A stretch of 64,000 bases of DNA from Geosiphon pyriformis (Eukaryota; Glomeromycota; Glomeromycetes; Archaeosporales; Geosiphonaceae): contig JAAOMT010000134.1 in NCBI GenBank assembly GCA_016748015.1, forward strand, positions 311,341 to 375,340. Direction: 5' to 3'. Below the pieces are notes generated by a model. That model did no database searches, was not told where the DNA came from, and saw only the letters and a list, made by a program, of their open reading frames with translations. The position numbers were made by a program, and so were the translations under genes. Below are positions 9,806-21,607 of the stretch, piece after piece; the stretch's first letter is position 1; every line of letters begins with the position of its first letter.

Positions 9806-11395
9806 AGTAGCATTTGGATAGTTTTTGATCTAATACTCATGAAGAGTATAGAAGACATTTTGAATGTTTTGATCCAGAAAATAATTGTTCATATTGATTG
9901 AAGATACCTCTGTTTTGCAAATAATGCATTTATTTATACTTGATTTTTGCTGATCAATTGAGTTAGTATTATCACAACAGACAGCCAATCAAGTCGTTTA
10001 TAATATTTCTTGAGTTATATATCATAAACAAAACAATTATTGAAGATTGTTCCAGATTGATCTTGAAAAATATAAAAACCATTGTTCAAAACTTTGTTGA
10101 CTAAAAAGGGTCTTTTCCACCAGCTAAAAAATTTATTACTATAGATATTGTCTCTGTCTAAATAGTATTCCAATACCAAGTTACCAATACTTAAAAAAAG
10201 TGTTTTATAGGTTTTCTTTCTTTTAAGCTTTTCTTAGAATTGTTTTATTTTTTCAAAAGCAATTATTCATGCTTTTATTAAGGAGTCAAGAATAGTACTA
10301 AGTCTTCTTTGCAAAATGTCTTTGTAATTTCCTATTGTGATTTCTTTAAAGGGTATTGTTTCAATGTTAGTTTCTATTGGTAGTGTTGCCATGCATCCAT
10401 AGAACAGATAGAAAAGTTCATAACTTGTTATGTCATGATTTACAGTTCTATAAACAAACAAAGCTGAAAGCAGTACTTTGTCTCATAAGTTTGTTTCTTC
10501 ACTGGTTTTGACTAGGGTTTTACATAATGTTCTATTGAAATGTTCTATTAGGTCATTTGTTTGAAAATGGTAAAAAGAAGAAAGTTTGTGATGTATTCCT
10601 ATTTTCTTGTAAAGTTTTTCAACCAGTGTACTGAGAAAAGTTCTTCTTCTATTAGATAAAATTTCTTTGGGGCAGTCATAATGACAAATAATATTTTTAT
10701 AAATGAAATTGGCTATTGAGACTGCTGTTTGATCTGGGGTGGCTCTTGCTTCTACCCACTTTATAAGATAGTTGGTAGCTGTGATAATGTATCTGTTGTC
10801 ATTAAGAGTTATTATTAAAAGTTCAACAACATCTATACCAATTCTGTCAAATGGTTGACCAACAAAGATTGGATAGATATCTTCTTTACAATTGGGTTTG
10901 CCTTTTCTTTGGCAGATGTTACAGATTTTGATGTATTCAACAATGTCCTTTTCCAAGGTAGGCCAATAATAGCAAGTTAAGGTTTTCTGAATTGTTTTTG
11001 TTTTTCTAAAGTGTCCAGCTAATGAGTCATTGTGCATATTATATATTACAATTTCTCTTTCTTCAAATCTAATGACTCTCTGAAGGCGGTCAGAATTTTT
11101 TCTATTTCTTTTATATAATTGGTTCTGGTGAATCAAATAAAAATTTGATTGTTTGTGCAAATGTTTTTTTTGCTGTTGAGTGTATTCTAGTGGGTATTGT
11201 CCTTTATCCAAAAATTTTATTAAGGCAGAGTAGTTGTTCAAGTCTATTATTGTGTTTGTTTGTGAAGTAGTTACTAATAATTAAGTTGGTTTGGTTTGAG
11301 AGGTTTGTACTGTTATTAGATGGTAAGTCTAGAGAGAGTATTGGCATTTTAATAATTTGCTTCTTTGTGATGTTGTATATCATAGTCGAATTCAT
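9806..11395 (-). pseudogene. Ret2 integrase
   Basis: The largest open piece (11241-10483) has the HHCC zinc-binding region (MHNDSLAGHF ... CNICQRKG) and the rve core. Of the DDE triad, the first Asp (GIDVV) and the Glu (LIEHFNRTL) are present, but the second Asp is Asn in EILSNRRRTF, and the following Gly is Arg, both G-to-A changes. A further piece (10461-10267) holds the C-terminal region with AYRT-like FVYRT and FYLFYGCMATLPIE. Integrase inserts the cDNA. The frame changes near 10470 and 11210 show indels. Confidence 0.8.
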
Positions 11396-12435
11396 TCAAG
11401 TGGAGTATCCAGCAAGTTATTTGTTTGTGTTCTAGATTCTTTTTATTGTGCAGCCAAACCAAGGCTTGATGATCTGTTATCACTAAGAATTTTGCACCAA
11501 AAAAATATTGATCTCAGTAACTAGTAGCCCAAACTACTGCTAAACATTCTTGTTTAGTAATTGAATAGTTTTTTCTGCTGGTGTGAGGGATCTACTGGCA
11601 TATGCTATGATATGTTCTCTGCCATTTTCATTTTTCTGTGAAAGAACAGCACCAAGTCTATAACCAGATGCATTAGTGTGGAGAATGAAAGGTTGGTCCA
11701 GATTAGGTTGCTTAAGAATTGGTTCAGTAACAAGTTTTTTCTTTAGAATTTCAAAAGCTTTTTGTTGATGAGTGCTCCAGTAATAATTGACATTTTTTCT
11801 GAGTAGCTGATTGAGAGGAAAGACAATTTTGGAGAAATTTTTGATAAATTTGTGATAGTAAAAGGCCAAACCAAGAAAAGAGCATAGTTTAGAAACATTT
11901 ATTGGTTGTCTAATGTTCTGAACTTTTTCAACTTTAGCTGGGTCAGAAAAAATTCCATCTTTTGTAATAAAATGCCCAAGAAACTGGGTAGATTGGCATC
12001 CAAAGAAAGATTTGATTGGATTGATCTTAAGGCCAGCATTTTTGAGCAGATCAAAAACCTTCTGTAAATGTTTAAGATGTTCATCTCAGGTTTTTGAATA
12101 TACTATTATGTCATCCAAGTAAACCAGAACAAAGTTTTCTTTTACTGATTCAAACACTTTATCCATTAGACATTAAAAGATGGGAGGAACATTGATGAGA
12201 CCAAAAAGCATGACTGTAAATTCATAAGTGCCATATTTGGTAATGAATGCAGTTTTTTTTCTGCTTTCTAGATCCATCTCTACTTGCCAGAATCCAGCAG
12301 TTAAGTCAATAGTTGAGAAGAAAGCAGCATCATTGAATTTATCTAGCATTACATCAATTTTGGGAAGTAGGTACATGTTTCTTATAGTGATAACATTTAG
12401 TTGGTAGTAGTCAACACAAAAGCATAGGGTTCTAC
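11396..12435 (-). pseudogene. Ret2 RNase H and C-terminal half of RT
   Basis: RNase H (11869-11540) shows FILHTNASG where families have TDASG, so the catalytic Asp is Asn. RT includes LCFCVDYYQLN, STIDLTAGFWQVEMD and, near 12110, YLDDIIVYSK with the YxDD intact. The right edge at 12435 is the Ret3 insertion; the N-terminal half (WAFPVVVIFKKSG) resumes at 22301. With one copy of the 4-bp duplication removed, the frame reads KKSGTLCFC, as expected for Ty3/gypsy RT. Confidence 0.85.
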
Positions 12436-13230
12436 TGTTACAGATAATTATTTGGGGTTTTAAAGCAAATAACAAATCCATAACTTGGTGCTTGATTGGT
12501 ACTCTGGCATAGATATCTAAAAGTTTTATTGATCTGAAGGTTTGTTGTAAAGTTCTTTGTATAATGAACAAAGATTTAACAATTGTTTTCAGTAGCCTCC
12601 CAGAATCACAATTCTGTCAAATTTTTTTCTTAGCATGGTGGCCGGTAATTCTCCTGGTAAGCTATCCTCAAATCTATGAGTGTTCTACCTTTGTTTTATG
12701 GGTTTTTTACCAGTCACTATGATGTTTGTATCTCAGCACTTAATTCTTAATCAATTTAGTAAAATCACAGAAATAACAAAAAAAATAAAATAAAAAAAGA
12801 TAAAGAAATAACAAAAGCAATTGCAAGTTGGTATCCTGTCAATAGCTGTGATCAAAAGCTATTGTTCCAATGTGGTTAAGTATCAATTACTATCAACATG
12901 AAGTGTTAATAGAGGGAGTGGATTTGAGATAGAGAATAATTATTTATTGATATTTATGGATGGAAAGATTGCTTAGATAAAATCTAAACTCAGAGATCTG
13001 TCTTTTTTACTTCTAATGCTACTACTATATATACATAATTTGGGTTCTACAAGATTGCTCACATTCTCGAGCAATGTGCTATAATTTCTCAAGCAATGCT
13101 CATATTGCTGAGCAATGTATCATATTTTCTTGACATTGCTCCACATTGCTGAACAATGTGTTCATGTGTTAATTACTACTTTCTTATTGGCCTACTATTT
13201 TCTATATCTGTTTTCTTTTTATGAGTAATA
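12436..13230 (-). repeat. 3' LTR of Ret3 (795 bp, full palindrome array)
   Basis: The left edge TGTTACAG and right edge GAGTAATA are the minus-strand LTR end and start; CA has become TA at the right. The TATA box is at about 13019-13036 and the array of CATTGCTC/GAGCAATG palindromes at 13053-13165. The hairpin CAATAGC...GCTATTG is at 12840-12864 with TGATCA in the loop. Next to 13230 the minus strand reads AAAAGAAAGAGATAA, the polypurine tract. Confidence 0.9.
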
Positions 13231-13243
13231 TTATCTCTTTCTT

Positions 13244-14280
13244 TTAATATTGAGCTCCATTAAAATCTTCATTTTGAATTAATTCTAGTACTTCTTTTTC
13301 AAGTATTGTTTGTTCAATTCTGTTTCTCACATTTTCTACCTGTGTATTGTTCATTTTTCCCCATTGGTTAATGGTTATAGTTTCCATATCAGAGTATAAT
13401 AGTATTTTTAGATAGTTCTGAAATATGTTGTGTAATCAGTACATTGTTTTAACATGTAGTGTTAAATTTGTTTTCTTTCCAATAAATTCTTCAATTTGCT
13501 GTATTATGTTTTGGTTGAATATTCTCTTGGATTTGTCAATATACAACTCTTGAATATTCAACTTTTGACCTAACTGGTAGTAGCAATATGATATTGGAAG
13601 TTGTTCTGTCCATTGCTTCCAATTTTTTTTTGTAAGCTCTTCTGCTGATGCCATATTAGGTATTTTCTCAAAAGTGTTTTTTACTTTTTCTATTAAGTTA
13701 TCTGTCCAGTTTTTATTGTTTTTTGGTGGCCGCTAATATGGTGTATTCTTTGTCTTTCTTTGAGTGTTTTAATAGCAAATTATTTGATTGTTAATAACAA
13801 TTTCCATGTCTAACTGTTATTGACTTAAGGCCTGGAATAATTGTTGAGCTATAGTGTAAATATGATCTGATATTTCCATTTTTCTTGGTTGCTTTTGTCA
13901 CATGTACTGTGTCTTTATATACTTTTGGTTGTTCAATTTGACATGTTTGGTTTAATAACTATGATTGGTTCCAGATCTCATGAAATCTCATCTGATTAAA
14001 CTAGTATTCTTTATACTCCCAGTTGTGAAATATTATTGGTGGATGATAATGCTATTTGGTAATATGGTTTCAATCGATCATCATGTGCTGCTTTGGCTAA
14101 GATTTTGTTGTCCCATCTTAATTTATAAGCTCCATTTCCTAAAATTTTTTTTATGTGAAATAATCTGTCTCATTTGGTGTCAAATTTTCCACTCCATTGT
14201 TTTTTTGCTTTGGTATAATGTAATAGTACTTTGTCTCTAATCTTGAATTCAACTGGTTTATCTGGTAATTGGTTATTGTG
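13244..14280 (-). pseudogene. Ret3 pol C-terminal extension, function unknown
   Basis: Downstream of integrase the minus strand encodes a segment conserved in Ret1, Ret4 and Ret5. The best piece (13654-13436) has YQLGQKLNIQELYIDKSKR, then FNQNIIQQIEEFIGKK. The polyprotein ends FNGAQY plus TAA at 13246-13244, directly against the polypurine tract. The part nearer 14200 resembles the integrase C-terminal SH3-like region (KVLLHHTK). No known domain is recognised in the rest. The residue pattern is retained between diverged copies, which suggests protein-level selection before decay. Confidence 0.6.
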
Positions 14281-15267
14281 TCATTTTTTTTGCTTTTCTT
14301 GTGACTTTTGGATGTTATCAGCTGCTTTTTGTTGTCTGTTTTCTAGTGTTTCTATTAAGTTATATGTTCTTTTCAACAATGTTTCTTGAAAATTATCTTC
14401 TGTTATTGATTCAGTTGAATATGTATTGATCTCTATCTCAACTAGTAATGTTGTTGTTTTACCATATACCAATTCAAATGGTATTGCTTGTGTGGTATCT
14501 TGTTTTATTGTCCAATAAGCAAATAATACTGATGGTATAAACAAATTCCATTCGTCCTGGTTTTTTTGGCTAATTTTGGCTATTGCTTCACACAGTGTTC
14601 TGTTGAATTTTTTAACTAACTCATTTGTTTATAAATGATATGGTAATGACAATGGCTTTTTAATTCCAAATCTTTGACTTAATTCTGTCAATGTTCTGTT
14701 TACAAAGTGAGTTCCTTGATCTGATAATAATTTTTTTGGACATTTATGTTAACAGATCAGATCTTGATGAACGAATTTGGCAACAAATTCTGCATCTGCT
14801 CTTTGAATAGCTTTTGCTTTTGGCCATTTAGTGAGATAGTTTATGGCTACTGCAATATATTTGTTGCTTCTGCTGGTGATTGTTAATGGTCCAACTAAGT
14901 CAATTCTAATTCGATCAAATGGTTATTCCACTTTGATTGGTCTCAATGGTTTACTGGGTTTTGTTCTTCCTCTTCTCTGACAAGCATCACAATTTTGAAC
15001 ATATTGAATAATGTCTGAATACATTGAAGGCCAATAGTATCTTTTTCTAGTTCTTTTCATGGTTGCTTTTTTATGAAAATGTTCTGCTGTTGGATTTGAG
15101 TGCATATTGAATAATATTGTCTCTTTCTCTGGTTTTGTAATTACTCTTGTTGACTGGTCTGGATTTCTTCTGTTTTTCTGGTACAGTATATTTTGATGAT
15201 TGATAAAATATTTTGATTGTTGTTTTATGTTGTTTTGTTCTTTTTGAAATAATTTCTCCTTAAACAA
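14281..15267 (-). pseudogene. Ret3 integrase
   Basis: The zinc-binding part is intact at CDACQRRG (near 15000). The core has RIDLVGPL and LLSDQGTHF with both Asp residues, but the region of the third catalytic residue reads ELVKKFNRTL where families have GLVERFNR, a Glu-to-Lys change by G to A. In-frame stops lie near 14935, 14750 and 14635. A C-terminal piece, 14544-14281, holds FELVYGKTT and a Gln/Lys-rich helix. Confidence 0.82.
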
Positions 15268-15828
15268 TTGGATATTTATATAATGATGAAGTTGTTAGTA
15301 TTTTTGTATATTCATCTTTTGTTATATTTTTGGGTTGAAGTGTTTTTAGATTTGTCTCATTTGCAACAAACTATTAGCATTTCCATTGTCTTTTCCTTTT
15401 TTATAATGTACTGTATAATTGAATGGTGAAAGTTCTATTTTCTATTTGTTATGGTGGTTATCTCCGAATTCTTGCTTCTGGATTAAAGTCAATCTTTTGT
15501 GATTCATGTATATTTCAAACTTTTGGTTTAAGTATTCTTTCCCTTTTATGACTGCCCAATAAATTGCTAAGTGTTTTAATGCTGGTGTTCCATAGTTTTT
15601 TTCAGCTGGACTTAAGCTTCTACTGGTGTAAGCTACTGGATGTTCTCTTCCATCTGGTTCTTTCTGTGATAGTACTGCTTTTAATGCTTGACCTGATGCA
15701 TCAGTAGTGATGATGAATGGCTTGCTATGATCTGAATAGATTAGTACTAGAGCTTGAATAAGCTTTCTTCTTAAGGTATCAAAAGCTTCTTGCTGGGTTT
15801 CTGTCCATTCATACTTGGTGTTCTTTGT
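15268..15828 (-). pseudogene. Ret3 RNase H
   Basis: The minus strand reads FIITTDASGQALKAVLSQK (first catalytic Asp kept) and LSPAEKNYGTPALKHLAIYW, where the catalytic Glu of LEHLA is Lys. RNase H removes the RNA strand after minus-strand synthesis. It is joined to RT by a TAA at 15829-15831 that replaces a sense codon. Confidence 0.75.
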
Positions 15829-16713
15829 TTAAAGCTGGTGCAATGGTTGAGCTATTTTGGAAAAGTCTTTGATAAAGTGGTGGTAGTATCTGGCAAATCC
15901 CAAGAATGTTCTCAATTCTGTGAGATTATTTGGTACTGGAAAGTTTTTAACAGTCTCTATCTTATCTGGATCTGTTTTGATACTGTCTTTGCTCACAACA
16001 TGTCCCAAAAATTTGAGTTCAGTTTTTTCAAAGAAGCATTTAGTGGCATTTAGCTTTAATCTAGCTCTTTTTAATTTTTTGAATACTTGTTGTAGATGAT
16101 GCAGATAATCATCAAATGTTTTTAAGAACACATTGGTGTCATCCAAGTATACGTCTACTGATTTCCATAGTAATTTAGTATAGACAATTTCCATAAGCCA
16201 TTGAAATGTTGCTGAAATGTTCATTAAGCCAAATAGCATGACTTCAAACTCAAAATTTCCCTCTCTTGTGGTAAATGCTGTTTTCTTTTTGTTAGCTAAA
16301 TTCATGGCTACTTGCCAATAACCACTATTTAAATCCAGTGTTGAAAACCATTTATTTCCTTCAAAAGTGTTAAATAGTTCTTGGATCTTTGGAGTTGGAT
16401 AACTATTACTTTTAGTTACTCTATTCAGTTTTCGATAATCTACACAAAAACGGATTTTTCCATTTTTCTTCCAGACTAGTACTACTGGTAATGACCATAA
16501 ACTCATTGATGGCTGAATTAGTCTATTGTCAAATATCCAATTGATTTCCTGATGGATAATCTCGTGGCTAGCTGGTGGTTCTCTATATGCTCTTTGTTTT
16601 ATTGGCATTGTATCTCCAGTTTTGATCTGGTGCTGGATTATGTTAGTTCTGCCAAATTTATTTTTACTGGCAAAGATGTTATTGAAATTGTTGAATAACA
16701 TCTTAAGTTGCAT
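15829..16713 (-). CDS. Ret3 reverse transcriptase (open segment)
   Basis: An open 294-codon segment beginning MQLKMLFNNFNNIF, the connector into RT. RT motifs in order are IRFCVDYRKLN, FSTLDLNSGYWQVAM, EFEVMLFGLMNISATFQW and YLDDTNVFLKTFDD with YxDD intact, then LKFLGHVVS and LRTFLGFARYY. Of the family A copies in the window this RT is the longest open one. It is part of a gag-pol polyprotein, so the ATG is not a true start; a TAA precedes it. Confidence 0.88.
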   Translation of the reverse strand: MQLKMLFNNFNNIFASKNKFGRTNIIQHQIKTGDTMPIKQRAYREPPASHEIIHQEINWIFDNRLIQPSMSLWSLPVVLVWKKNGKIRFCVDYRKLNRVTKSNSYPTPKIQELFNTFEGNKWFSTLDLNSGYWQVAMNLANKKKTAFTTREGNFEFEVMLFGLMNISATFQWLMEIVYTKLLWKSVDVYLDDTNVFLKTFDDYLHHLQQVFKKLKRARLKLNATKCFFEKTELKFLGHVVSKDSIKTDPDKIETVKNFPVPNNLTELRTFLGFARYYHHFIKDFSKIAQPLHQL

Positions 16714-16716
16714 CTG

Positions 16717-18099
16717 TTAAAGTGGGTCTAAATTTCCCAAATTCATCTGTTCCAATTGTTCTGGTTGGAACAGATAACATTTGTTTTGTCCATAAATGGT
16801 TTGTAATATAATATCCACATATCCACAAAGCTGTGAAAAATCTGGAATGTAGTTTGGTGGTTGATCCTCAATTTCAGTAATTAAGTATCTGATGGTGGTT
16901 TCTTTTGGTATTTCAATAACATTTCTGGTTGTGTTGTAGATGAGAATTTTAATATTTTTGGGGCTTTTGGCTGATATGTAGAAATTAGTAAGTTCAATTT
17001 CTTCTGATTCACAAATGGTGGTTTTTGCTTCAAACAACTGAGCTTGATTCTTTACTTCTCTTTTTATGGCTAACATATACTGGTCATATGGTGAAATAGA
17101 AATTGATTGACAGATTGAGATAATTTCTCTTTTGTTAATAATCTCTTTCTCCACCATATTAATTGGTATGTCTATTCTATCCATTGATCCAAATTTCTGT
17201 ATCTCTCTAACTGTAATTCCTAGTTTTTTCTTGTTTCCTACTGAGACTAATTGAGCTACTTTTACTAGAGGTAGAAATATTGCCTATGTTATCTTTTTAT
17301 TTGGATCTATGATATATGCTTTTTCTAAGTCATTTTGTAGCATAGAAATAATATTTCCTACGTATCTTGTGTTAACTATTCTTCCTTTGATGTTGATCCT
17401 CTTTTTCGCTAAACTACTCTTGGATGCTAGTTGAACCATTGTTGTTGCTAGAATTTCCAGTGCTATTTTCAGATCGATGCAAGTGCACAAATGTGGTTCC
17501 AATTTGATGAAATTTTTCCCTAGATATCTCAGATCAAATCTTGCATCAGTATCATGTGCATGTTCAGGCATAATACTTTCATCATTATCGCTGAACCATT
17601 TAAGCTCTTGTTCTTTGGTGAGATCAGGAAGTGTGATAAATGCTTCAAGATTTGAATTGGAGTTTGAATTATTGTAGTTTTTGTTGTTATATTGAGCAGA
17701 GCTGGAACCATTGTTTTTGTTATTATCGTTGTTGGAGTTTGAATTGAGATTGAAAGTTGATTCTGATTCTGATATGCAGCTGCTGATTGGTTCTTCTTCC
17801 TCTGAAATTATGTAGATCATGTGTGGTAATAGATTGTAAATAAGATCACACTCATTACAATATTGGAAGTCACAGGAAATTAAGCAGTATTGACATAGTC
17901 GAATATTCAATTGTTCTAGGCATTGCTCTTGCTCTTCTCTAGTGGGTGCTAATTCCTGGTAGTATTCATGAAATTGTTTTGGGTCTAGAAGATTTATGAC
18001 TGGTTCTGGGTCCCAGTCAAGTTCTATGAGTTCTGGAGGATTGTTTTTGATTTCTCTGATTTCTTCTGATAATGCTCTTTCTATCTTGGCTATTTCCAT
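16717..18099 (-). pseudogene. Ret3 dUTPase domain and linker into RT
   Basis: Two open pieces, 18099-17284 and 17184-16717. The first has an acidic Asn/Ser-rich linker, then dUTPase motif 1 (DARFDLRYLGK), motif 2 (SKSSLAKK), motif 3 now RIVNTRYVG and motif 4 (KKITQAIFLPL). Motif 5 at the junction is decayed. Compared with the fragment at 1-360, the motif 3 Asp is Asn and Gly is Arg, all G-to-A. The second piece has a beta-rich segment with IPKETTIRYLITE that precedes RT in many Ty3 elements. Catalysis is unlikely. Confidence 0.82.
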
Positions 18100-18480
18100 T
18101 CTCCATATTTCATCATCATCGTGTGGACAATTGTCTAATCACTGTACAGCTCTTCTCCAGGTGGCTTCAATTGGTGTCTCTTTTTTGACCCAATTATTAA
18201 TAAAAATCATGTACTGACACAAAGTGTCGCATGTTTCTTCTTGACCAGGAATGTCATTCCATAATCTTTTGTCAAGTAAGATTTCTCTACAAGCTAGGCA
18301 AGATTCATTGTCTTATTTTCCTTGCTGTTTTGGTTGTCCAAAGCGTTTTATGATGCACACGTGACAGTAGAATTTGGTTGCCATTTGGTATTTTTTATTG
18401 TTGCCACAGCATGCACTCATTAATGACAATTTCTTGCTACAATCGATGCATATCAGCTTTGGTTGATGATAACTCGATCA
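17840..18480 (-). pseudogene. Ret3 cysteine-rich module between protease and dUTPase
   Basis: The minus strand shows paired-cysteine motifs: CIDCSKK and ACCGNN, then FYCHVC, ESCLAC, CDTLCQY, and last CQYCLISCDFQYCNECDL. The spacing suggests two or three zinc-binding knots. The same cysteines recur in Ret1, Ret4 and Ret5. No known family is recognised. A nucleic-acid or host-factor binding role is possible but only inferred. Internal stops are present (for example near 18316 and 18139). Confidence 0.6.
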
Positions 18481-18848
18481 TTGTGGTGATGTATATGTAT
18501 AAGAGATGTAAATGGCAGTTGGTAATGGCTTTTCTTTCTTTACTTTTTTTTTTCTTTTTCTCTTTCATCTCATTTCTAAGTTATCAGTTCTTCTGAATTG
18601 TGATCAGTTTTCCAGAGTTGGTCAGTGTTCCAGGTAAGTTCTTCCTTCTGCTTTCCTTTGTTGTTGTTGTCCTAGAAGAGTATTGGTGGCAACTCATTGT
18701 GGTCTTTGTCAGCCCAGAATACTTGATAGGCTTTGCAGGTAGGTTTCTTTTCTTTTTTCTTGAATTTGATAAGAAGTGCTGGCATGTTGGGGGTTTTGAA
18801 ATGGCCATACATGGCTGGTACTTGTATGTGTTGACTGTTCTGGCTGAG

Positions 18849-19300
18849 TTAAAGTTCCTGCATCATCCAGTTAAGTATGGCATTGGTTTTAGATAACCAG
18901 TCATTTCCTACCAATGTCTGATATTGAGTTGCTTTCATCACTAGGACTTTGATGGGAATGATAATGCCATTGACTTCAAAAGGGAAGTCATTAATTTCAC
19001 CAATAAGAGTTTTAGTTGTTCCATCAGTAGTGATTATGTGAGTGTTAGCAGTGCAATTAACTTGGCAACCTAATTGGTCCATGAGTTGTTATGTAATGAT
19101 GCTGCCAGCTAATCCACTGTCTAGTATCAGCTTAATAGCATGACCATTAACCTTTGCATTAGTGTATATGGCAGTAATCAGTTTGGTGTCAAGAGTGGCT
19201 CCACTAAATAATGGGACTGTCATAGTTTCCTTGAGTTTGAAAAGAAAAATAGCTGCTAAAAATTTGTTGTAAAAGATGGTTGCTAGTAGAATATTGCTAG
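18849..19300 (-). pseudogene. Ret3 aspartic protease
   Basis: The minus strand reads AIKLILDSGLAGSIIT, with the catalytic DSG intact, then a TAA in place of Gln or Arg, then MDQLGCQVN. The open part ends LVGNDWLSKTNAILNW, which matches the conserved end of retropepsins in this family. The protease cuts the polyprotein. Its frame is shared with gag and differs from that of dUTPase-RT. Confidence 0.82.
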
Positions 19301-21545
19301 TAAGTGACTGTTTCTGGCTGGATTCTGGATTGTTGGATGTGACATCTTCTAAGATAACCAGAAGACTTAAATAGTGTTGGGAATTTGGATTTTGGGCATA
19401 CCCAGTGTCCGAATTCCATTGTCAGAATTCCAATTGTTGTGTCAAGGAATTGGGGATTGGTTGATGGACTACTATTGACAATCTTCAGCTTTGTTGTGTC
19501 AGTCTTGGCCTTTGGGTTCTGTTTTGAGATAAGTTCTGTAGTGGTATTTGAATTGGTTGGAACTGATAAATTACATGAGGCTGTGACTAATAAATAAGTT
19601 AAAACTGCAGTTAATAAATAATGGAGTGTATTGGCTGATAAATTGGTGGTTAATAGATTGGCTGTTGTGTCATAGATAGGTAATTTGGTTGATATGGTGC
19701 TAGATTGGGTTGATAATTCAGAGCTTGAAACCAGCAATTGGGGTTTCGATATTGATTTCCCGATCATGAGTTATTATTATAAGATCAGCAATTGGCTCTA
19801 ATGTGGTCTTGTTTACCACAGTTATGGTAGACATGTATTTCTTGTTGTTACAGCTGATTTGACAATGAATGTGACTGATTTTGGAAACAATTTGTGTTTC
19901 TTGGATTATTGCACCATTATAATAGTTGATAAATTGCATGATTGTCAGCTAAGTATTTTTCTAATTTCTGATTAATTGATTTACTGAGTTGTTTCAATTT
20001 GGAATCCAAGTCAGATGATCCATTTATAACTAGGTTAATGGCTTGTACATAGTTTGTTTCAAGTTTTGCCGATTCAAAATCTCTTGTATTGGTGACTGTA
20101 TTTTGGAGAGTTTGTAAATACATTAGACATATGCATTGAAGAAGGCTACTGCATAGTTTACAGATAAACTGGTTTAGAATCTGTGGTGCTGTAAAATAAT
20201 CAGCCTAAATTGCTTAAATTTGGTGCAAGTTCCTGTGGAAGCATCCCAAATAAGTGGTAACTGCTTTAATTTTTCTTTGTTTAATTGTGGTGAAAGTGTT
20301 GGCCAGGCAATTAATGCTGTTATTATTACTGAAATATCCCAAGAATGCAGTTTTAAATTCCTGAAATGTTTGAGGTTTAATGGCTAGATTCTGATACCAC
20401 AAGTTGGCAGTATCTTGTAGAAAATAGGGAATCACTTGGAGGGCTCTGTTATTATTCTACCTATTGGCTGCGATGACTTTTTCCACATCATTAAGTTATA
20501 CTTGGGCGTCATCCTCTTTGCTGGTAAATTTCTCTATTTTAGCAATTGGAGCATAAGTCATTGGATCCAAGTTTGGTTGTTAAATTTGTTGTTGTGACTG
20601 TTGAAGTGACTGTTGTGGTTGCTGTAATGGTATTTGTTGTGGTTGGATCAGTTTAGCTGGTGGCTGATCAATGATGATTATTGGAAGTAAGTTTTGCTAA
20701 TTAATTAATTTGGGGTTTGGATTGTCTTAATTCAGTAGTGTTTGAATATTCGGAGTTCCGATTTCCAGATTTTCTAAGTTTAGATTTTGCTAAGTTTGCA
20801 AGTTCAGAATTTCAATTTCCAGGTTTTCTGGAATCAGGTTCTGGTAAGTAAATTTTTGATCTTCAGATTCTTCTTTTTTTTCTTTTTTTTCTGATTTTGT
20901 TATCTTCCAAGGACTTGTGTTTCCAAAATCTGGTTGAGATAGTAGTGATTAGAATTTTGATGGCATTGGCGATCATGATTTAAATTCTTTAAAATAATCA
21001 CTGTAAGTCTCTAGTAATTCTGCTTTCTTTTGTTTACTTTGAAATGAGAGTTGTTCAAATGTTGATGTTGTGTTTGATGTGAATACACCTGTTGATGAGA
21101 TATTGATAGTGCTTCTGGGTATATAGTGATATGATGGATTTGTTGGTAATTCAACTCTGGTTTTCTTCCAAGTGAATGGTTGTATTTGTTTTGGTGTTAC
21201 TGCTGGTGTTTGCAATCTTTCTTTGTCTTTGTCTGTGTAAGTAATAGGAAATTGTTGTTGTGTGTATTTTTCAATAGTTTAATTGATTTCCCTGATGATT
21301 GGTGTAAAACTATAGTTTTTTGGTAAGCTGGTATGTTGAAATAATTCTGTATAGAAATTTTCTCTTGTAAATTCAATGTTAACTGTTCCTCTTAAGCAGT
21401 CTGTGATTTTATCATTGATGTAGAAGTTAAAAGTGGATTCTGCTGAAAAGTGGTTATTGTTTAACCCTAATTGTTGGCTATACTATTGAAACAAAAATTT
21501 AGTGAATCCTAAATGGTTTGCTCCTATGTTTTCTAATTCTGCCAC
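19301..21545 (-). pseudogene. Ret3 gag with CCHC knuckle
   Basis: It begins at GTG (21545-21543) in GTGGCAGAA; no in-frame AUG precedes it. Blocks: N-terminal region, PSYHYIPRSTINIS segment (21215-20973), Gln/Pro-rich stretch, capsid-like region (20435-20214, AFLGYFSNNNSIN and TYLGCFHRNLHQI), a helical region (20123-19917) and a knuckle near 19835-19793 reading YHNCGKQDHIRANC, in which the first Cys is Tyr. Several stops and shifts interrupt it. Confidence 0.78.
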
Positions 21546-21588
21546 TTTTGAATAACTGTTGTTGGTGCTGGTTCTCTGTAGGATTATA

Positions 21589-21607
21589 CCTTACAAGAAG
21601 CACCAAA
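21589..21607 (-). promoter_or_regulatory. Primer binding site of Ret3
   Basis: Reads TTTGGTGCTTCTTGTAAGG on the minus strand, directly after the 5' LTR. AGCACCAA, the exact complement of TTGGTGCT, follows a few dozen bases downstream (plus coordinates about 21560-21567). Confidence 0.72.

Noticed and set aside
13965-14240. Plus-strand frame of 91 hydrophobic codons
   Set aside because: Antisense to the Ret3 integrase tail, which is conserved in the other copies on the opposite strand.
18378-18896. Two plus-strand frames with hydrophobic runs, possible membrane proteins
   Set aside because: They are antisense to the Ret3 cysteine-rich and protease regions; hydrophobicity comes from reverse-complemented A-rich coding sequence.
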